Shown: piece after piece, positions 32,216 to 43,392 of the stretch
How the letters are laid out: every line of letters starts with the position of its first letter
Position numbering within the stretch: the first letter of the stretch is position 1
NCBI GenBank assembly: GCA_963580455.1
Contig: OY756963.1
Span: 15,333,555 to 15,397,554, forward strand
Origin: Euonymus europaeus
Taxonomy: Eukaryota; Streptophyta; Magnoliopsida; Celastrales; Celastraceae
Reading direction: 5' to 3'
Length of the DNA stretch: 64,000 bases
Program-made: the position numbers and the translations under genes
Notes under the pieces: model-generated
The model's input: only the letters and a program-made list of their open reading frames with translations
Told to the model about the DNA's origin: nothing
Database searches by the model: none

Positions 32216-35200
32216 TTGAGGCATAAGGTTGTCATTATGTTATATTTGTCTTATTTTTCGATTGTATGATGTTGTCTAATTATTGTTTGCTCAACTGAAG
32301 TTTTGTGTTTGGCTGTTAAAATTGGTTTTCTCACTTTTTATCAAACTAGTTAATTACATTGAAGCGTTAATCAATTAAATTATATATTATGTCATTTACA
32401 TTATATATAACCAATAATTACATTATCACATATACCATGAAATTACTGCTTCATAAATAACATTCATCAACATGTTCAATGATCAAGCTAAACCACATAT
32501 TAGCATAAACCATAAATTTTTACATATATCTATTGTTCAAAGATAGTGTTTGATAGTACCATTTTACCAACACTAGGATATGTTGGAAATATCAACAATA
32601 CAAACAATGAGAAACTGGAATGACATCAACGGTTCACCCAAGAGTACTTTTCATCATTCAGGAAACAGTGTATCACTTTTGCCCTAAACTTATACAAGTC
32701 GATTTTGTTCAACTTTATTGGAATGGTAGTATGGTGGAATATGTTATTGATGATATACATGTAGATAAGCCACAATCAACCCTATTTATTAAACAAAAAA
32801 AGGTAAGATAGCAACAAATGATTATTTGAATGTATTGTTCCAAGTGGGAAATGCTTACAAGTCATATGGTTGTCTCATTGTATCCCATCTTGTCACCATG
32901 CTCGGGCCCGTTGGCTAGCTTTTATCTTTGAAGATAGACAAACTGTTGAAATATTTAACCTATAACAACAATTACATTCTCAGCAAGACATAATGATACA
33001 CAAACTATTTTTCAAAGTTGGGGGATTCGTAACATTTGATGGGCATCCTTGATGAATGGAGCAACCTGCTATTTTGACCTTGGTAGGAAGGAATTGTATT
33101 GCTCCCACTTGCCATCATCGTTATCGAGTACTAGAAGGGTCTAGTGGTTTATTGAGAGGCAATTTCTAGTGGAGTGAAGTGGAAATATAATATACTTGTA
33201 CCTTAGTGGAAATATACTATACTTGTACCTTCTAATATAGTCCACGAGTTTGTCGGCTATAAATTTCTTCAACGAGTCATGCCGACCCACTTTAAGAGTG
33301 TCATTGATGAACTTGTTATTGCTAGCGACTTCTTCCCAGTTGACATATTTTGTTGCTGCCGCATTAAGTGTTTGTGCGCATAGACAGAGAAGATAACTCT
33401 TTTTCTTGAGGCAATTTTCTTATATATTCACCATGCTCTTTTAATTCATGACAATAAAAAAAAAATTGTGGTCTGAATTAAAACTGAGAAATTTACATAT
33501 GTAAAATCAAATTTCTCAATTTTCAAAACAACAAAATTTGCATATTTAAGCTCAAATTTGTATATGTAAGTTCAAATTTCTCTATTTTCAAAACAGAAAA
33601 ATTTATATATTTTATTTAATAGTTGTGAAACATAGAAAATATCTCTGTTTTTTAAATTTGGTCGTTTGTTAAAGTGGAAGGTCATTATGTGTCCGTAAAA
33701 ATATCAGATACTTATTGTTGTATAAACTTTTACTTTGCAATTATTGTTTATTGGTACATCATCTTTTATTTTAGGACCTATTGATAAATTTCCCACACAC
33801 ACATATATATATATATATCAAATTTTTTGTGGGTACGTAAGGTTAATTTGGGGAAAAAAGTGTTTAGGGAATGAAATGAATAAAAAAGAATTGTCTTTAT
33901 TTGCCTTCACACCCAAATTGGAGATCAAACTAGTACAATATTATTATTCTCATAGAAATAAATACATAATATTATTATTATATGTAGCATGGAAATACCC
34001 TCCCTAATTGCTTATAAATAAATCTCATCAGAAATGTCTTAAAAAATGGTATAGCAAAAGAAATAACACTTCATTATATTTTTCAATATGAAAGAAATTC
34101 AAGGCTAAATTTTTTCAAGTTGAACAATGACTCGATTGAAGACCATGCAATTTGATCATCATCAACTCACTAGTGCTCCTTTTATTATATGGCGAAGTTC
34201 ATAATTGGCTGCTTTGGTTTCCTTGCATGACATTTAATATTAAAGGTAAAGCTTTATATTGATTATTAGATATTGGTTCTACATCCATCGTTCACAGTTT
34301 AAGTTGGAAATCCACTCTGCATTTTCCTTTTTACTTTGAATCTATTGGCCATAAAGTTCTATTTGTGTTGTGAGTGTCAAGTCTATTGATATAAAATAAG
34401 AAAGTTGAAGCTCTCCAAATATGACATAGCTTTTCTCATCGATTCGTGTTTATAGTTTAGTAGTGAATATTTTTAAAATTAGAGTGTATGTATTTAAAAA
34501 GTTCTAAATTCGATTTTCACTTGAAATATTACTTTTGTGTCTATGTCACGTGTGGAATTTTGGACCATGTTACTCTTTCGTCATGTGAAAAACTTTTGTA
34601 CAGACAAACTAAATGACTCAAATTTAGACCCATTTATTGAATGTCCGACTTGACTTTAAATGTAAGGAAGAAAAAGAAAGAAAATTAATATTCATTTTTT
34701 TGCCCCCCAAAAGATTATACAATCAAATAGTGAGACCCATTAATTAAAAACCTTAATTAAACTACTATTAAATCACTAAAGATTTGTTAAATTTGGATTT
34801 AATTAATCAATTTTAGCTGGATGGGGTCACACATGCATCTTTATTGGGAAAAGAAAAACAAAATGCTAATCTCCTCCTACTTTTCTCTTTTAGCCTAACG
34901 GCACTTGAATTGAAACCCTTTTTAACAACAACTAATCTTTATGCTTTAACTCCACAGAAAGAAACTATATATATATATATATATATAGGAACACATTTGT
35001 TAATTGTTCAATTTTGTAACACATAGATAATGTGTTTTTATATCACATGAACATATCCCATGCTACAGAAAAATTAATCATACTGAAATAAATCCACCCA
35101 AACAACTTGTAGAGTCGTAGATATATTGTCGACTTTGAATTTTAACCCATACAATTTGTCCTTAAAAATATTCGTAGTTGAGAACGATTTGATCTTTATT

Positions 35201-35605
35201 TATTAATCATATCGGCGACGTATAACAAACCGATATAAAATTTAAAAGTCTTAACACTCTCCCACGTTTGTGAGCGTAGATATGTGAAGCTCATCAAGTG
35301 TATCAAATGAGTTAGAGTCCTCTCTCATACAGGATTGAGGTACCCCTCGCCGGTGGATTACCAAAGCCTATCCAATGACTGGATGATGCAGTGCTATATA
35401 TATCCAAAACCACCAGCGTCAAATTGGTAGAAAGTTCAAGTCTGGAGTCCACCAGCATTAAGAGATCAACCTCTTATGACAAGTTTTGATTAAGAGAGTT
35501 TCGGCTACTCTGATGAAGATTGAAGAGAGCCTTAAATACCAACACAAAGAAAGGAATTTAGGGCTAACATAAGAAATTACAGAGCTGCCCTTATAACAAA
35601 ACACC
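32216..35605. other. AT-rich intergenic DNA with two (TA)n tracts
   Basis: No recognised gene. A minus-strand open stretch around 33210-33420 (with WEEVASNNKFINDTLKVGRH) and a plus-strand one at 32620-32811 look protein-like in composition but match no family I know; they might be the tail of the FAR1/MULE locus. TA repeats lie at about 33805-33819 and 34965-34988. 35270-35600 has words such as CACTCTCCCACGTTTGTGAG that look like an old LTR fragment; I could not place it. Confidence 0.35.
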
Positions 35606-35610
35606 GAAAC

Positions 35611-35843
35611 TGATAAACACGGCAATCCTCAATTACAAATATTGCTCACAGCAAGCCAGTTCGAGGGGCTGCACCTCCTGAGTTCCTTAGAACAATATTA
35701 CAAAAGCATAGCATGCCACAACACAACCCAGACACAACCCTAACAACCAAAAGACCAGCAAAAATACAAGATTACCCCTTTCCATACCAAATTACCCAAA
35801 TTACCCTCTGGGCCTTCGAGAATAGATAACTGGATCTTTATCA
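35611..35843 (-). repeat. 3' LTR of the chromovirus
   Basis: 233 bp with TG...CA ends on the minus strand (TGATAAAGATCC to GTGTTTATCA). A PPT, ACTTCTAGGGGCGAGTAA, abuts it at 35844-35861. The last codons of the polyprotein and its TAA stop (35801-35803) lie inside this LTR. Confidence 0.93.
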
Positions 35844-38800
35844 TTACTCGCCCCTAGAAGTTTCACCTTGTCCTCAAGGTGGAAGTGAGGATATCGTTGC
35901 TCAATGTCATCAAAAACCTCCCAAGAATCATCACTGTGAGGCAGCTCCTTCCAATGTATTAAGACTGTACCTCCCTGTGGCCCCGCTCTGAACTTCAAAA
36001 CTTCAGCAGGTTGTAAATCCTAGAGCAGGTCCACTGTTAAGGTTTCAGGCAAGGGCAAAATAGGAGAGTCCACTTGTGAGCCACCCTTTAATTGTGAAAT
36101 GTGAAAAACTGAATGAATTTTAGCAGTTGAGGGCAATGCCAGCCGATAAGCAACATTTCCCAGACGTTCCACAATCTGAAAAGGACCAAAATATCTAGGA
36201 CTCAATTTCTCATTTGAACGAGCAGAAACAGACCTTTGTCTATACAGTTGCAGCCGCACATAGACCCACTCTCCAGGTTCAAAAGTAACATCTCTTCTCT
36301 TGGTATCAGCCACCTGCTTCATATAAACCTGGGCAGCTGTCAAACAATCTTTCAGGTCCCTCAAAACCTTATCACGCTCCTTCAGATTCAGATCCACTTC
36401 AACCAAAGAAGTTTCATCATAATACCTCAATAACACAGGAGGTTCTCTGCCATACAACGCTTGATAAGGAGTTAATTTTGTAGAACTGTGATAGGTAGTA
36501 TTGTACCAATACTCAGCCTAGATCAACCCTTTCAACCAATTCTTCGGAACTCCACTCACAAAACATCTCAAATAGGTTTCTAAGCATCGATTTACCACCT
36601 CAGTCTGTCCGTCAGTTTGGGGGTGATAAGAAGAGCTCATACGTAACTCCGTACCTGCTAAACGGAATAACTCCTTCCAAAAATAACTGACAAATACCCG
36701 ATCTCTGTCTGTCACAATAGATTGGGGAAAACCGTGAAGCCTACCAATTTCTTTAGCAAAAATAGCAGCTACCTCCTTAGCTCTATAAGGATGACCTAAG
36801 GGAATAAAATGACTATACTTAGATAGCCTATCTACCACAACCAATATGGTATCCATACCTTGAACTCGAGGTAACCCGCCAATGAAATCCATAGAAATGT
36901 CTTCCCAAACACGTTGCGGAATGGGTAAAGGCTGTAATAGACCCGCTGGCCTAGAAGTGTTGGATTTATTTTGCACACAGGTAGAGCATTCAGCTACAAA
37001 TTTCTGGATGTCTTTTTGCATGCCTTCCCAATAAACCACATTTGACAGTCTTTTGTAAGTTCTAAAAACACCCGAGTGACCCCCTCCAAGAGTGCTATGA
37101 AATTCACGCAACAAAGATTGAATTCGAACAGAAGATCTGGGAATGACTAACCTGGCTTTGAAGAACAAGACACCCTATCTCACCATGTAACCTGAATGGC
37201 TAAGGGAATCAACCAATAAGTCTTGGATTATTTGCTGAAGTTTGGGATCCGATTGAGTTTCCTCTGCCAATTCAGAAAAATCAGCGCACTGAACCTTGGA
37301 CAAGGCACTAAGTTGGGCTTGAAAGCTATCCAGGGTGAGTTGAGAGATACAGGTCGCATCACCATCAACAAAATCAAGGGCAAAAAATTGTTGTTTGCGT
37401 GATAAAGCATCAGCTGCCAAATTGGTTTTTCCCGATTTGTACTGAATTTCAAAACTGAATCCCAACAACTTCGACAACCATTTTTGCTGCTCCAGTGTTA
37501 AAACTCTCTGTTCCCCCAGGTATTTGATGCTACGCTGATCCGTCCGGATAATGAACTTAGTTCCCAACAAATCGTGCCGCCACTTTTGAATGGCAAAAAC
37601 TATGGCCATCAACTCTCTCTCATAGACAGACTTCAACTGAGCTTTATCTGAAAATGCTTGGCTCAAATAAGCCACTGGTCTCCCTTCTTGCATCAAAACC
37701 GCTCCAAAACCCTTCCCAGAAGCATCCATTTCGAGGATAAATGGTTTAGCAAAATTGGGCACTGCCAACACAGGGGCTGTGCTCATGCAGTCCTTCAATT
37801 TGTTAAATTCAGCCGTGGCCTTATCATTCCAGTGGAATGCATTCTTTTTTAGCAAAGCTGTAAGGGGCCGAGCAATGATCCCATATTCCTTAACAAAACG
37901 GCGATAGTAACCCGTGAGACCTAAAAACCCCCGGAGTTCTTTAACGTCTTTAGAAAGAGCCCATTTGGTCATGCACTCCAGCTTCTGTGGGTCTGCAGCC
38001 ACCGAACCACAAGAAATAATGTGACCCAAGTATTCAAGCTTCTCTTGGCAAAAAGTACACTTGTTCTGGTTGGCTACCAACCGGTTCTCTTGCAACAAGG
38101 ACAAAACCAACTTAAGATGCTCTAAATGGGAGACAAAATTCTTGCTATAAATCAGGATATCATCAAAAAAAACCAACACAAACTTCCTCAAAAACGGCCG
38201 AAATATTTCATTCCTGAGAGATTGAAAAGTCGCTGGCACATTAGTGAGCCCAAACGGCATCACCACAAATTCATAATGCCCTTCATGGGTACGAAAGGCC
38301 GTCTTAGGAATATCACACTCCCGAACCCTTATTTGGTGATAGCCTGACTTTAAATCCAGCTTTGAAAAAATACTAGCTTCACCGATTTCATCCAATAGCT
38401 CATCTATTACGGGAATAGGAAATTTATCTGGAATTGTAATGTGGTTGAGAGCCCGATAATCTACACAAAATCTCCACCCCCCATTTTTTTTGGACCAAAA
38501 GAACTGGACTAGAGAAAGGACTTCGACTCTGCTGAATCACTCCCGACTTAAGCATCTCTTTCACCATTTTTTCAATTTCATTTTTTTGGTGATGGGTGTA
38601 ACGATAAGGCCGAAGGCGGGGAGGTTCCGCTCCTTCTTCCAACTGAATAACATGGTCACACGGCCTGGCAGGGGGAAGGTCAAGCTCTTTTTTCAACACT
38701 TCTGGAAAAGATAAGAGCAAGTCCTGCAAGCGCTGGTCCACAACAATTCCCGTGTCTGCCTCACCAAGACTGCTTCCTGAAACCTGAACTATCTCCAGAT

Positions 38801-40415
38801 AATAAGCCACGTCATCCTTCTGAAAATTCTTGCATAAAGACTTCAAAGAGACTAAGGCTTTATAAAGAGATGGATCACCCTTTAACAACACAACCGTGCC
38901 TCCCGATTGAAACTACATAGTCAGATGCTGGTAATTCGTAAGAACCTCTCCCAAAGAACTTAACCAAGCCATACCCAAAACCAGATCAGCGCAACCCAAC
39001 GGAAAAGGATGAAAGTCCTAGACAATCTGAAGCCCTTGCACCTGAATCACCACGTCATTACAAATGCCAATACAGTTCACTGTCTTGCCATTACCAATCC
39101 GTACCCCAAATTGATGACCCGTATCCACCGTTAAACCCAACTCTTGGACCACCACAGCTGCAAGAAAATTGTGGGATGCTCCACTATCCACCAGGATGAC
39201 AACCTCCCTACCACAAATATAACCCTTCATCATCATAGTTTTATGATTGGCAAACCCCACCATTGCATTCATGGAAATTGCTAGGGCCGGCTCCTCACTC
39301 TCTTCAGCCACCACTAACTCTTCCACTGTATCCACAAACTCTTCAGTATCACCTTCCTCTTCAGCAAGCAATACTTGAAGTCGCCCATTCTTGCATTTGT
39401 GGCCTGGATGAAATTTCTCCGGACAACGGAAACACAATCCATGCTCCCGCTTGTATTGCTCCTCTTCTTTCGACAATCTCTTATAGGTCTCCTTTCTACC
39501 CACATTAGTGTTGGCATTACGGAACTCTTGGTTTTTTGACAAGTTGTCCTTATTAAACACCGAAGGAGTCGATCGATCCTTCTGATTAACCAAGGAAACT
39601 CGAGTGAGTCGATTGGGATCATTCTTGAAACTCTGTCCTCCACGTTCTTCAATTGAACCAGCATTGGCATTAGACCCACTAAATAAGGCTAAATTCCGAG
39701 CCTCCACCAAGGAAGACTCCTCCATCATCTCCTGCAAAGCCACTGGCTTCTTGAGGCGCATCTCAGCCTGCACAGATCTCTTCAACCCATTTACATAATC
39801 ATCCATAAGAACCTTCTCTGGAGCATCTGGAACTCGCGCCATTAACAGTTTAAACCAATCATTATAATCGAAAACTGTAGTAGTTTGCTTGATTGCTATC
39901 AACGCTTCATATCGCCCTTCACCTCCCGCGCTCTTGAAACGCCTAATCAATAACTCCTAAAACTGCTCCCAAGAACGAAATTGCCGAGTCGCATCCTTGT
40001 AAAGCTACCAATGGAGAGTCTGCCCTTCCAAGCAAACGGAAATGGCTAACAATTTATCAGCTTCTGAAACCCTGTTACAACGAAAGTAGCGTTCGACTCG
40101 GAACACCCACCCTTCTGGGTCATCCCCACTGAAAACCAGTAACTCCAACTTGCGAAAACGCAGATCGTAGCGATCCCACTCCCTCGAGTCCTTCCATGTT
40201 TGTGATCGAGAACTTCCATCACCAGCATCGCGAGCTGAAATGACAGGATCAAGGGGCACCTCTTTCCCCTTGTTTTTCTATAGGAATTCTGCCATCAAGT
40301 CCAGCTTGGAAATGAAACCCACTATCAAGTATTTCATCGAACTCACCTCCGTCTTAACTTGATCCAACTCCTGACGCAAAGCTTCATTCTGTTCAACCAT
40401 CTTTGATCTGGTCAT
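35801..40415 (-). pseudogene. Chromovirus Gag-Pol polyprotein, near complete but with 8 TAG stops and one frameshift
   Basis: Start at 40415 (MTRSKMVEQNEALRQELD). Gag core about 40250-39500; zinc knuckle with CFRCPEKFHPGHKCK near 39420; protease VDSGASHNFLA near 39180; RT from about 38600 with MPFGLTN and an FFDDILIYS active site near 38150; RNase H about 37800-37400; integrase H-H-C-C finger (GGGHSGVFRTYKRL, then CSTCVQ) and catalytic DFIGG, TDRDRVF and HPQTDGQTEVVNR at 37100-36600; GPF-like tail PRYFGPFQIVERLG near 36190; chromodomain (LIHWKELPHSDDSWE) at 35950-35850. Premature stops, all TAG, at 40278, 40005, 39957, 39018, 38913, 37175, 36518 and 36020; a frameshift lies in the T8 tract at 38484-38491. 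The normal stop is TAA at 35801. Chromodomains direct integration to marked chromatin. Confidence 0.92.
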
Positions 40416-40427
40416 ACCGAGAACCGA

Positions 40428-40441
40428 CGACTCCGATACCA
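40428..40441 (-). other. Primer binding site of the chromovirus, tRNA-iMet type
   Basis: Minus strand TGGTATCGGAGTCG, one base inside the 5' LTR. It matches TGGTATCAGAG of the initiator-tRNA site at all but one base. Confidence 0.8.
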
Positions 40442-40546
40442 CTGATAAACACGGCAATCCTCAATTACAAATATTGCTCACACCAGCAAGCCAGTTCGAG
40501 GGGCTGCACCTCCTGAGTTCCTTAGAACAATATTACAAAAGCATAG

Positions 40547-41834
40547 TGATAGATGTTGAAAACATCTACTTTAAGTGTAAATTATCATTAGCATTTGTCA
40601 CAAAATTGGGGTTTTTGAAGTGATTTTGTACAAATAAATGTTAATCACCATGGATGAATCACTTTGTGTTTATTTTCATATTTATAGGCCCCAATCATGA
40701 GTCCAACCAAAGTGAAGATCATGGAAGGTTTTTGTTGACATCATTGCTTACAACTTCTTCATTGCCATTCAACAATGGTTGGCATTCAACAATGGTTGGC
40801 ATTCAACAATGGTTGGCATTCAATAATGGTTGACATTCAACAATGGTTGGCATTCAATAATGGTTGGCATTCAACAATGGTTGGCATTCAAGGTTGCCAT
40901 GGTTGAATATTTGTCCTTGCCATTGCCTATATAAAGGCATGATCTATTCTTTGTTAAGGACACACAACACACCAAACACAACAAGAAGAAGAGAAATAAC
41001 AAGAGGAAGAAGGAGAAAAGAGAAGGAGTTCTTGCATCAAGTATAATAAGGGGGTTTTCTAGTTGTTTTATATTTATGTTTGTGAATTTTATTTATTGTT
41101 ATTTGTTTTGTAAACTTAATATGAGGAACTAATCCTCTTACTAAGGTGATGATGGATTCACTATATTGTGTTTAATAAATTTGGTTGAGTTAATTGTGAT
41201 TTATTCATGTCATGTCAAGTATTAAATTGCTATGTTTATTAATAATTAAATCTTGATGCTTAGCTACCATCTAGGTTTGATTAATGTGATGCAAATTGTA
41301 GTAGATGTCATGCTCAATTTGATAATAGCTTCTTGCAATTTATTACCAAAGTTACCTAGTCATAGATGCCATATGCTAGGAGTTTTGTGATCATTTCATA
41401 AGTTACATTGATTCTAATGCATTCTTGTTTGTCAAATTAATCTAGATGCCATGGATAATTGCAAATTAAGGATAGATGTGGTAAGTTAGATGCCAATGAC
41501 TACTACATGAATTAGAAAACTTGATCTTTGACATGCTTGGATGAATTCATAATTGATAACCATATGATTTAAATACAATAGAGTGGTGAAATCAAAGCCT
41601 TAGTATTTATTATTTGTGTTGATTTCTCAATTTTAGTTTTGGTGTTATTAATATTACTATAAAAGATAAAGAAAAGAAAAACTTGTTTTTCTAAGAATTA
41701 GAGTTAGTTAATCTTCAGTCCCTGTGGGTACGACACTCGTCTTTGCCACATTTATACTACTTGAATTCGTGCGCTTGCGAGTATAAATAGAGTTTTAGAA
41801 TTACTATTTTTTTAGTAGTTTTAAAACGATAACA
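40547..41834 (+). mobile_element. Solo LTR nested in the chromovirus 5' LTR
   Basis: 1288 bp, TGATAGATGTTG to AAACGATAACA, flanked by the duplication CATAG (40542-40546 and 41835-41839). No internal region, PBS or PPT. A TATA-like TATATAAAGG at 40928 and the U5 motif TCCCTGTGGGTACGAC (41719) give plus orientation. The U5 motif resembles that of the Athila-like LTRs in this window, so I infer a related but distinct family. The solo form arises by LTR-LTR recombination after a full insertion. Confidence 0.92.
40766..40884 (+). repeat. 17-bp tandem repeat, seven copies, in the U3 of the solo LTR
   Basis: Unit CATTCAACAATGGTTGG; copies start at 40766, 40783, 40800, 40817, 40834, 40851 and 40868. 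Variants carry AATAATGG or end in TTGA. It lies 45-160 bases upstream of the TATA-like box, where LTR enhancer repeats are usually found. Confidence 0.9.
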
Positions 41835-41975
41835 CATAGCATGCCACAACACAACCCAGACACAATCCTAACAACCAAAAGACCAGCAAAATACAAGATT
41901 ACCCCTTTCCATACCAAATTACCCAAATTACCCTCTGGGCCTTCGAGAATAGATAACTGGATCTTTATCAGAAAC

Positions 41976-43100
41976 AGAAAGCAAAAAGAACTGAAGCTTA
42001 AATAAAAAGAAAGAGTCAGCCTTGTTCCAGCTCAGGTCTCCCTCTTCATGCCCCTCTCCAATTGGTCTTCATTTTGCTGTCTTGGTTTTTAGTTTCAGCT
42101 TTTTTGACTTGTATTATTATTGTTTGTTGTCTTCTCCTTTAAAACTTTATTGTACATCGGTGTTTCTGCGTTATTAATGAGGACTTATATATGATATTTG
42201 TGGCTAAACCATTTTATAAATTATATATATGTGTGTTGTTCTAAATCATTCGAACTTGATTGGGAAGATCCAACCCAGATATGATTTCATGCACGCTTTT
42301 ATCCTCAAAAGAATCCTCTACAATTTGAGAATCTTTATTTATAAAGCACACATCATTTGAGATTTGTCTGTCTTTAGCACAACAACTAATTTCTTTCGAG
42401 ATTGTCAATGATATATGAGAAAAATGAAAAAGGTTATATGAGGAAATTGAATATAAAACATTTTTAATCACAAGAGTATATGCAGTTTATAATAAAAAAT
42501 TCGAAATTAGAAAAAAAAACCAACCTGTTAAATCATTATTACCATGAATATCTTTTGAAGATAAGAGAGAAATTCGATCCGTGCACAAGTGGGTTGAGAA
42601 GTGGACTAGTTGGCCACGGATGGCACACGGAGTCAACGAAAGCATTTGAAGTCACGGTCACGGCACACCAACCATGACCAAATTATTTTAAAAAAAAATT
42701 AAAAAATTAATAAAAACTGAAAAATGTAATAAACACAAATTTATAAAGGCGTGTTTTCACACACTGTTGTTTTGTTTGGTACTGGTGTTTGTTATTGACC
42801 GACTCGCAAACAACACGCAAGCTTTTCCAGTTCAATGGGCCCTAATTTATGATTGACACTGGCGGGCCCTATATGCCGTTTCGTGGGCGGTTTTACTTTG
42901 TGGACCGGCCCTGCTGTGTGTGTGCTCATGCTTAGCGTTCAACTTCATATGTTACTCTAAAAACAAAAGACAAAATTGCATTTAATAAAAATGATAGCAG
43001 AAGTTTTGTTGTGTTCAAAGTCACCCCCAGTATTATGGATGTGTCATGTATGACGAGCTCTCGATATTTAAAACAATCATTAATTACTTGACACGTTAAA
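41976..43100. other. Intergenic DNA, no gene recognised
   Basis: Mixed AT-rich sequence after the chromovirus. 41976-42070 resembles a transcribed leader but no reading frame follows. 42560-42950 is less AT-rich (GTGGGTTGAGAAGTGGAC, GGCGGGCCCTATATGCCG) and may be an old element; nothing coding was found on either strand. Confidence 0.35.
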
Positions 43101-43114
43101 CTTAGGGTTAAATT

Positions 43115-43392
43115 TAGGGTCTAGTTAAGAGAGGTGTTGAGGAGAGTTGAGAGAGGTTCACGAGCAAAGTGAACTCTTATCAACCCTTGCTTGACGAGAA
43201 CATCTTAAAGCATTTGGAGGAATTTAACTCTCATTTTTTCAACCCCTGAAAATGAGGAATTGGGAAGTGTTCACTAATATAAACCCTCCCAAACTCTCTC
43301 AACCCCTTCTAATACCAAACAAGAGTTTATTTTTATGAACTCCTCCAAAAATGAACCTCTCCCAACTCTCATGTCAAACATAGTATTAGGCT
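43115..43392. mobile_element. Probable MITE
   Basis: Left GAGAGTTGAGAGAGGTTCA (about 43142) pairs with TGAACCTCTCCCAACTCTC (about 43354) as a 19-bp inverted repeat with one mismatch. The sequence between pairs further (CTCTCAACCCC against GGTGTTGAGGAGAG) and has no ORF. The right end runs into TCATGTCAAACATAGTATTA, a terminus type common in hAT-like MITEs. No TSD was settled. Confidence 0.45.

Larger units (their letters stand above)
40443..41970 (-). repeat. 5' LTR of the chromovirus, split by a nested insertion
   Basis: The two parts, 40443-40546 and 41840-41970, join to a 235-bp copy of 35611-35843. The insert at 40547-41834 and a second CATAG (41835-41839) separate them. Confidence 0.95.
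35606..41975 (-). mobile_element. Chromovirus (Reina-like Ty3/gypsy), full length, carrying a nested solo LTR
   Basis: Seen: LTRs of 233 bp (35611-35843) and 235 bp (40443-41970 minus the nested insert), TGATAAA...TTTATCA ends, flanked by the duplication GAAAC (35606-35610, 41971-41975). Without the insert the element is about 5.07 kb. Minus-strand order: PBS, gag with CCHC, protease, RT, RNase H, integrase, chromodomain. Short LTRs, about 5 kb size and a terminal chromodomain fit the Reina clade of chromoviruses. The two LTRs are nearly identical, so the insertion is fairly young, yet the polyprotein has eight TAG stops and one frameshift. Confidence 0.93.

Noticed and set aside
40766..40884. 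CRISPR-like direct repeats
   Set aside because: Units are contiguous with no spacers and lie in a plant LTR promoter region.
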